In this document: piece after piece, positions 6,757-10,702 of the stretch
Numbering within the stretch: position 1 is the first letter of the stretch
Layout of the letters: every line of letters begins with the position of its first letter
Source of the DNA: CAZJNX01 sp964547415
GTDB taxonomy: Bacteria; Pseudomonadota; Alphaproteobacteria; Rhizobiales; Amorphaceae
Direction: 5' to 3'
DNA length: 10,702 nucleotides
NCBI GenBank assembly: GCA_964547415.1
Contig: CAZJNX010000168.1
Span: forward strand, 1 to 10,702
Made by a program: the position numbers and the translations under genes
Notes under the pieces: model-generated
What the model saw: the letters and a program-made list of their open reading frames with translations, nothing else
Told to the model about the DNA's origin: nothing
Database searches by the model: none

Positions 6757-7976
6757 CACGCTCCCTCCCCGGCGACGAGGCGGGGCGGACCGAGGCGCGC
6801 GTCGAAGGCGGCGATCTCGTCCCGGGTGAAGACCGCCTCGATGGGGGTGAGGCCGTCGTAGCGGCCGGTGAGGGCGGTGTCGTTGTGGACCTCCCGCGCC
6901 ACCTGCCAGCGCCGCTCGTCCCGCGCGGCCTTCGCCGCCTCCGCCCGGCCGGCGTCGGTCGCGACCCCATCGGGGCGGATCAGGCCCGCCCGGCGCAGGA
7001 CCTTCAGGGTGAGGGCGTCGTGGATCGGCTCGCCCCGGGACAGGGCGAGGAGGCCCTGCCGGCGGTGGACCCGCCGCTCGAAGCGCACGCGATGGACGAG
7101 GGCGGCGAGGACGCCCCGGCGCGGCGCGAACAGGAGGGACAGGACGAACAGCGCCGCCGCGACGAGGACGATGATCGGCCCCGTCGGGAGCGCGGGCGCG
7201 GAGGCGGAGATCGCCGCGCCGAGGTACCCCGACAGGGCGCCGAGGCCGCCGGCCGCCCACATGACGCGGCTCGCCCGGTCGGTCCAGAAGCGGGCCGTCA
7301 CGGGCGGGATGATGAGGAGGGCGACCACGAGGACGAGGCCCACGAGCTTCAGCCCGATCACCGTCACCGCCATCACGAGGCCCATCATGACGAGATCGAC
7401 CTTGCCGACGTCGACCCCGCTCGCCGCGGCGTATTCCGGGTCGAAGGCGACGAGGGTCATGGGCCGGCGGAACAGGAAGGCGACGGCGACGGCGAGGGAC
7501 CCGCCGAGGGCGATCACCACCGCGTCCTCGAACAGCATCCCGGCCGTCGCCCCGAGGAGGAAGTCTTCCAGCCCCGCCTGGCGGCCCGCGGACATGGTCT
7601 GGATGACCGTGAGGAGGACGACGCCGAGCCCGAAGAAGACCGACAGCACCGCCCCGATCGCCGCGTCCTCCGACAGGCGGGTGCGGCGGGCCATCCACTC
7701 GACGGCGAGGAGGCCGGCGAGCGCCGTCGCCGCCGAGCCGAGGAGGAGGCCGGGCAGGTTCCGCCCGTCGCCGCCGAGGCTCACCATGACGATGAAGGCG
7801 AGCCCGACCCCCGGCAGGGTGGCGTGGGCCATGGCGTCGGAGACGAGGGCGCGCTTCCTCAGGAAGAGGAAGGTGCCGGACGCCCCGGCGGCGAAGCCCA
7901 GGAGGCTCGCCCCGATGGCGACGAGGGCGGCGTTGTAGCCCGCCGACAGGAGGAGCGGGTCGAGGAGACCCGTCAT
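6756..7976 (-). CDS. Metal ABC transporter permease with C-terminal winged-helix-like extension, TroC/MntC-like
   Basis: 406 residues. Residues 1-284 are an ABC-3 family permease with the diagnostic RKRALVSDAMAHATLPG (40-56), FDPEYAAASGVDVGKVD (178-194) and LVVALLIIPPVTARFW (216-231). After the last span (about 268-284) comes a soluble, charged segment of about 120 residues. It contains LKVLRRAGLIRPDGVATDAG (324-343) followed by a basic helix (AAKAARDERRWQ), resembling the winged helix of DtxR/MntR-type proteins (recognition helix, short wing, LT-x-G). B. subtilis MntC, about 435 residues, is similarly extended. Metal sensing or channel regulation by this domain is possible but unproven. The ATG at 7976 overlaps the ATPase stop in ATGA (7973-7976), and the stop overlaps the second permease start by one base. 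Confidence 0.92.
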   Translation of the reverse strand: MTGLLDPLLLSAGYNAALVAIGASLLGFAAGASGTFLFLRKRALVSDAMAHATLPGVGLAFIVMVSLGGDGRNLPGLLLGSAATALAGLLAVEWMARRTRLSEDAAIGAVLSVFFGLGVVLLTVIQTMSAGRQAGLEDFLLGATAGMLFEDAVVIALGGSLAVAVAFLFRRPMTLVAFDPEYAAASGVDVGKVDLVMMGLVMAVTVIGLKLVGLVLVVALLIIPPVTARFWTDRASRVMWAAGGLGALSGYLGAAISASAPALPTGPIIVLVAAALFVLSLLFAPRRGVLAALVHRVRFERRVHRRQGLLALSRGEPIHDALTLKVLRRAGLIRPDGVATDAGRAEAAKAARDERRWQVAREVHNDTALTGRYDGLTPIEAVFTRDEIAAFDARLGPPRLVAGEGA

Positions 7977-8803
7977 GCCGCTCCGCCCGGGAGGGCGAGT
8001 TCCTCCACGTGGGCGGTGGCGAGGCGACCGCCGTAGGTCGCCTGGAGGTTCTCGGCCGTGAAGGTGGTGGCGACGGGCCCCTCGGCGATCCGCCGCACGT
8101 TCACGAGGAAGACGTGGTCGAAATAGGCGGGCACCGTCGACAGGTCGTGGTGGACGGCGACGACCGCCTTCCCCTCCGCCTTCAGCCCCTTCAGCACGTC
8201 GATGATCGCCCGCTCGGTGGCCGCGTCCACGCCCGCGAACGGCTCGTCGAGGAGGTAGAGGTCCGCGCCTTGCGCGAGGGCGCGGGCGAGGAAGACGCGC
8301 TGCTGCTGCCCGCCGGACAGCTGGCCGATCTGGCGGGCGGAAAAATCCTCCATGCCGACCCGTTCCAGGCACGCGAGCGCCGTCGCCCGCTCCCGCCGGC
8401 CGATGCGGCCGAGGAGGCCGACGCGCCGGTAAAGGCCCATGAGGACCACGTCCATGACGGTGGTCGGAAAATCCCAGTCGACGCTCGCCCGCTGGGGGAC
8501 GTAGGCGATCCGCGCCCGCGCCTTCCTCAGCGGGCGGCCGTGGACCGTCACCTCGCCCGACAGGCGCGGCACCACGCCGAGGCACGCCTTGAGGAAGGTG
8601 GACTTGCCCGCTCCGTTCGGGCCGACGATGGCGGACATGGCCCGGTCCGGGAAGGTGGCGTCGACGGAAAAGACGGCCGGCTTGTCGCCGTAGGAGACGG
8701 TGAGGCCGCGCACGGCGAGCGGGCTGTCCGCGGGGGCGGGCGCGCCGAAGGCGCGCCCGTCCGTGGCGGCGAGGTCTATGGCGTCGGCCGTCATCCCGGT
8801 CAT
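7973..8803 (-). CDS. Metal ABC transporter ATP-binding protein, TroB/MntB-like
   Basis: 276 residues. A complete ABC nucleotide-binding domain: Walker A GPNGAGKST (61-69), Q-loop YVPQR (Gln104), signature LSGGQ (162-166), Walker B LYLLDEP (182-188), D-loop GVDA (191-194) and switch His219 in VHHD. The segment RASVDWDFPTTVMDVVLMG (105-123) after the Q-loop is typical of manganese/zinc/iron importers of the Mnt/Sit/Tro group. It hydrolyses ATP on the cytoplasmic face to power the two permeases. The start at ATG 8803 leaves two bases after the binding-protein stop; a second in-frame ATG at 8794 would shorten it by three residues, and neither has a clear Shine-Dalgarno. An N-terminal segment of about 25 residues before the ABC core has no obvious role. 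Confidence 0.94.
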   Translation of the reverse strand: MTGMTADAIDLAATDGRAFGAPAPADSPLAVRGLTVSYGDKPAVFSVDATFPDRAMSAIVGPNGAGKSTFLKACLGVVPRLSGEVTVHGRPLRKARARIAYVPQRASVDWDFPTTVMDVVLMGLYRRVGLLGRIGRRERATALACLERVGMEDFSARQIGQLSGGQQQRVFLARALAQGADLYLLDEPFAGVDAATERAIIDVLKGLKAEGKAVVAVHHDLSTVPAYFDHVFLVNVRRIAEGPVATTFTAENLQATYGGRLATAHVEELALPGGAA

Positions 8804-8805
8804 GG

Positions 8806-9777
8806 TCAGCTGCCCGCGAGGCGGCCGGCCATGCCGCGCTCGGGCGCCTCGCCCCCGAGGGCGTTGGCGATGACGGTGGCGTTGTGGTCGATCATGCCGA
8901 GGTAGGTCCCCTCGTAGGTGCCGGGCTCGCCCATCGCGTCGGAGTAGAGCTCGCCCCCGACGACAACCTCGTGGCCCCGCGCCGCGGCGCCCTCGATCAG
9001 GGCGCGGACGTTGCGGTCCGACACGGAGGTCTCGACGAAGACGGCGCCGATGTCCCGCTCCACCAGCATGTCGACGAGCGCGGCGATGCGGGCGAGGCCC
9101 GCCTCGCTCTCGGTCGAGATGCCCTGGATGCCGACCACCTCGAAGCCGTAGGCGGAGCCGAAGTAGTTGAAGGCGTCGTGGGCGGTGAGGAGGACGCGGC
9201 TCTCCGCGGGCACGGAAGACAGGACGTCCTGCTTGTAGCGGGCGAGGTCGCGCAGCTCCGCGAGGTGGGCCTCGGCGTTCGCCTCGTAGGTGGCGGCGTT
9301 GTCCGGGTCGACCTCGACGAGGGCGTCCCGCACCACGAGGACGACGCGCGCCCACAGGTTCGGGTTCATCCACACGTGGGGGTCGTACTTGCCCGCGTAG
9401 TCCTCGTGCCCGATGAGGAGGTTTTCCGGCAGGGCCTCGGCCACGGCGACGACCTCGTTGTCCTCGGCGAGCTCGAGAAGGAAGTCCTCGAGCTGGGCCT
9501 CGAGGTAGAGGCCGTGCCACAGGACGAGGTCCGCGTTGGCCAGGGCCACGATGTCCGACCGGGTCTGGCGGTAGGAATGGGGGTCGACGCCCGGGCCCAT
9601 CAGGGCCTCGACGGTGACGAGGTCGCCGCCGACCTCACGCGCGGCGTCGGCGATCATGCCGGTGGTCGTCACCACCTCCACCGTCTCCTCCGCGGCCTCG
9701 TCCGCGACGCTGGCCGTCGCGGCGGCCGTCATGGCGAGGCCCGCCGCCAGGGCGAAGACAGTCCGTCGGTTCAGCAT
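8806..9777 (-). CDS. Periplasmic metal-binding protein of an ABC importer, TroA-like (cluster A-I)
   Basis: 323 residues. It captures a divalent metal in the periplasm for the downstream ATPase and permeases. MLNRRTVFALAAGL...ATASVA|DE is a cleavable Sec signal peptide (cut after about residue 25) with no lipobox cysteine. Expected metal ligands: His67 (DPHSY), His134 (YDPHVWMNP), His200 (LTAHDAFNYFG) and Asp280 (LYSDAMG). This His3-Asp set matches Treponema TroA more than the His2-Glu-Asp of PsaA or MntC. No His-rich loop lies between the first two ligands, unlike canonical ZnuA. ATG 9777 is chosen for the signal peptide and the AGGAAG at 9785-9790 (read on the minus strand). The frame stays open upstream through the heptamer repeats, which is probably accidental. 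First gene of the importer unit. Mn versus Zn remains open. Confidence 0.94.
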   Translation of the reverse strand: MLNRRTVFALAAGLAMTAAATASVADEAAEETVEVVTTTGMIADAAREVGGDLVTVEALMGPGVDPHSYRQTRSDIVALANADLVLWHGLYLEAQLEDFLLELAEDNEVVAVAEALPENLLIGHEDYAGKYDPHVWMNPNLWARVVLVVRDALVEVDPDNAATYEANAEAHLAELRDLARYKQDVLSSVPAESRVLLTAHDAFNYFGSAYGFEVVGIQGISTESEAGLARIAALVDMLVERDIGAVFVETSVSDRNVRALIEGAAARGHEVVVGGELYSDAMGEPGTYEGTYLGMIDHNATVIANALGGEAPERGMAGRLAGS

Positions 9778-9837
9778 CCGCTTGCTTCCTTTCCGCTCCC
9801 CTTGGACGGAACGGCCCGTTACCGGGGCGACGCCCGC

Positions 9838-9893
9838 CGTCCGTCGTCCATCGTCCATCGTCCATCGTCCATCGTCCATCGTTCATCGTCCGT
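9838..9893. repeat. Heptanucleotide tandem repeat, eight units
   Basis: Reading the plus strand: CGTCCGT, five perfect CGTCCAT (9845-9879), one CGTTCAT, then CGTCCGT, 56 bases with no interruption. The degenerate units sit at the ends. On the minus strand, the sense strand of the importer genes, most units carry an ATG (ATGGACG), and since seven is not a multiple of three the ATGs fall in all frames. The array lies between the predicted promoter and the binding-protein start, so it would be in the leader RNA. Confidence 0.95.
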
Positions 9894-9897
9894 TTGG

Positions 9898-9952
9898 AAT
9901 GATTATGGGAACCATTCGCAACCAGTCAAGCCTCTTGCAACTGGTTCGCAAT
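9898..9952. promoter_or_regulatory. Overlapping inverted repeats: probable metalloregulator operators
   Basis: Three symmetric elements cover the promoter. AATGATT-ATGGG-AACCATT (9898-9916, 6/7 arm match) encloses the -10. A 13-base repeat pairs 9914-9926 with 9940-9952 (10/13), with perfect AACCAGT/ACTGGTT cores, and covers the -35. TTGCAA-CTGGT-TCGCAA (9935-9951, 5/6) lies just upstream of the -35. TTCGCA also occurs as direct copies at 9915, 9945 and 9957. TTGCAA/TTCGCAA arms recall Fur-family boxes in alphaproteobacteria, so repression by Mur/Fur or Zur with metal is likely by inference; the regulator is not in the window. Confidence 0.55.
9902..9929 (-). promoter_or_regulatory. Sigma70-like promoter for the metal importer genes
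   Basis: On the minus strand TTGACT (9929-9924) and CATAAT (9907-9902) each match the consensus at five of six positions, with a 16-base spacer. The area (about 9893-9952) is visibly AT-richer than its surroundings. Transcription would start near 9895, giving a leader of roughly 120 nucleotides before the ATG at 9777. Predicted from sequence alone. Confidence 0.6.
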
Positions 9953-9962
9953 CGCGTTCGCA

Positions 9963-10398
9963 GGAGGGCACGCCGCCCGCGCGACCGGGTGCCGGTGCAG
10001 GGGCGCCGGAAGGGGCGTGATCCGCTTGTCTTTCCGCGGCGCGCCGCCGCCGTCCGGTGACCGGCGCGCGCGCCGCCCGCCGCATCGCGGACGCCCGCAC
10101 GCCCGGCCAGGGCAAGGGCCGCAAGGTGCCGAAGATCCGCGACGGGGCAGTCCCCGGGACGGCGGACGGCACGCCGCCGTGGCCGCCCGGCCGCCGAAGG
10201 TCCAGGCCGCCGATGGGACGAAGAGGCCGACATTCCGCCGGAGCCGACCCCTCCGGGCCGGGCGCGAGCCTCGCGCCTCCGACACCGGGCCACCCCCGCC
10301 CGGCCCTCCCGCCGTCCGTTGAGGGTTGTCAACGCCTGTCGGGTCGATCAGGTGTCGGCTCGAACGGGACAGCGCGCATCGGGCGCATGGGAGGCGAC
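9963..10398. other. Intergenic stretch without a supported gene
   Basis: Between the importer promoter and the last gene I find no credible coding sequence on either strand. The open frames give Arg/Pro/Gly/Ala-rich translations without family motifs. It contains the second dispersed repeat (10214-10254) and a small ACGGCGG/CCGCCGT hairpin (10159-10180). No tRNA-like cloverleaf was recognised, and no good promoter for the rightward gene. Confidence 0.6.
10214..10254 (+). repeat. Dispersed intergenic repeat, copy 2
   Basis: Same orientation as the copy at 173-213, 36 of 41 positions identical. The four variable bases are AGAG instead of CTCT. A matching block with GCGCGAGCCTC follows almost directly (10262 on), whereas in the other copy the 219-289 hairpin lies between the repeat and that block. 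Confidence 0.8.
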
Positions 10399-10702
10399 AT
10401 GGCGAGAGGATCCTTTCTCCTGGGGGCGGCCGTCGCCGCGGCGGCGGTGATGCTCGTGCCGGGCCTCGGCCGCTCGCTCGCCCGGGCGGGCCGGCCCCTC
10501 ACCCGCGCCGCCATCGCGACGGGGGCCACCGCGTGGGAGGAGTTCCGCCGGGCGGGCGCGGAAGCCTACGAGCACTTCGAGGACCTCGCCGCCGAGGTCC
10601 GCGCCGAGATGGCCGAGCGCGCCGAGAAGGCCCGCCACCAGGGCCACGCGGCCGACGCCCAGGCCGATGCCGGCCGAGGGGCGGCGAACGATCCCGGCCA
10701 CG
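10399..10702 (+). CDS. Small membrane-anchored protein, 3' end outside the window
   Basis: At least 101 codons, open to the right edge. ATG 10399 has GGGAGG (10389-10394) four bases upstream; an in-frame ATG at 10387 would add four residues but would overlap that site. The start MARGSFLLGAAVAAAAVMLVPGLG gives one hydrophobic span (about 5-24). It is followed by a basic amphipathic segment (RSLARAGRPLTRAAIATGATAW, 25-46, written here only as its outline R-R-RP-TR-A-TG-W) and a charged helical, possibly coiled-coil stretch (EEFRR...YEHFEDLAAEVRAEMAERAEKAR, about 47-78). The RPL-RAAI-TG-A pattern followed by an acidic helix recalls DUF5132-type and YtxH-like small membrane proteins. No function can be assigned, and a link to the neighbouring metal importer is not shown. 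Confidence 0.7.
   Translation, partial: MARGSFLLGAAVAAAAVMLVPGLGRSLARAGRPLTRAAIATGATAWEEFRRAGAEAYEHFEDLAAEVRAEMAERAEKARHQGHAADAQADAGRGAANDPGH

Noticed and set aside
8806..9879. Longer binding protein starting inside the heptamer repeats at 9879
   Set aside because: It would put 34 repeat-derived residues before a clear signal peptide; ATG 9777 has a good ribosome site and a normal N-terminus.
9838..9893. CRISPR array
   Set aside because: Units are 7 bases, contiguous and without spacers; it is a simple tandem repeat.
9883..10332. 149-residue minus-strand gene
   Set aside because: It covers the promoter and the dispersed repeat, is Arg/Gly/Ala-rich and has no motif; open frames of this size are expected at this GC content.

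Overview
The window is very GC-rich DNA (about three quarters G+C by eye). Its gene content points to an alphaproteobacterium: a pgsA-moaD-moaE cluster, cleavable Sec signal peptides without lipobox cysteines, and dense genes with 1-4 base overlaps. A run of ten N at 4853-4862 shows it is a draft or metagenome-derived scaffold. The taxonomic call is inference from gene content, not a database match.

Layout. 1-332 carries no gene I can support; it holds one copy of a 41-base dispersed repeat and a 27-bp GC-rich hairpin just past moaE. 333-1650 (minus strand) is pgsA-moaD-moaE: phosphatidylglycerophosphate synthase plus both subunits of molybdopterin synthase. Divergently, 1856-5818 (plus strand) has four genes: an exported protein of possible NTF2/SnoaL-like fold with two large low-complexity insertions, an alpha/beta hydrolase overlapping it by four bases, an isocitrate/isopropylmalate-family dehydrogenase in which the usual catalytic tyrosine is phenylalanine, and a Gfo/Idh/MocA-family oxidoreductase broken by the N gap. 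The last two sit ten bases apart and probably act on a shared unknown hydroxy-acid or sugar-acid substrate. 5824-9777 (minus strand) is a complete Mn/Zn-type ABC importer in the order binding protein - ATPase - permease - permease (tro/mnt order). The two gene sets converge with only five bases between stop codons, inside a stem-loop.

The importer has the best-defined control region in the window: a sigma70-like promoter (minus strand, -35 at 9924-9929, -10 at 9902-9907) overlaid by inverted repeats that look like Fur-family operators. It is followed by an eight-unit heptamer repeat (9838-9893) that would lie in the 5' untranslated RNA. 9963-10398 has no supported gene but holds the second copy of the dispersed repeat. 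A small single-span membrane protein gene starts at 10399 and runs off the end.

I see no CRISPR, transposase, phage gene, tRNA or rRNA. The most unusual points are the promoter/operator/heptamer leader of the importer, the Tyr-to-Phe dehydrogenase paired with its oxidoreductase neighbour, the exported protein with Met/Gly/Arg-rich and acidic insertions, and the dispersed intergenic repeat with a hairpin in only one copy.
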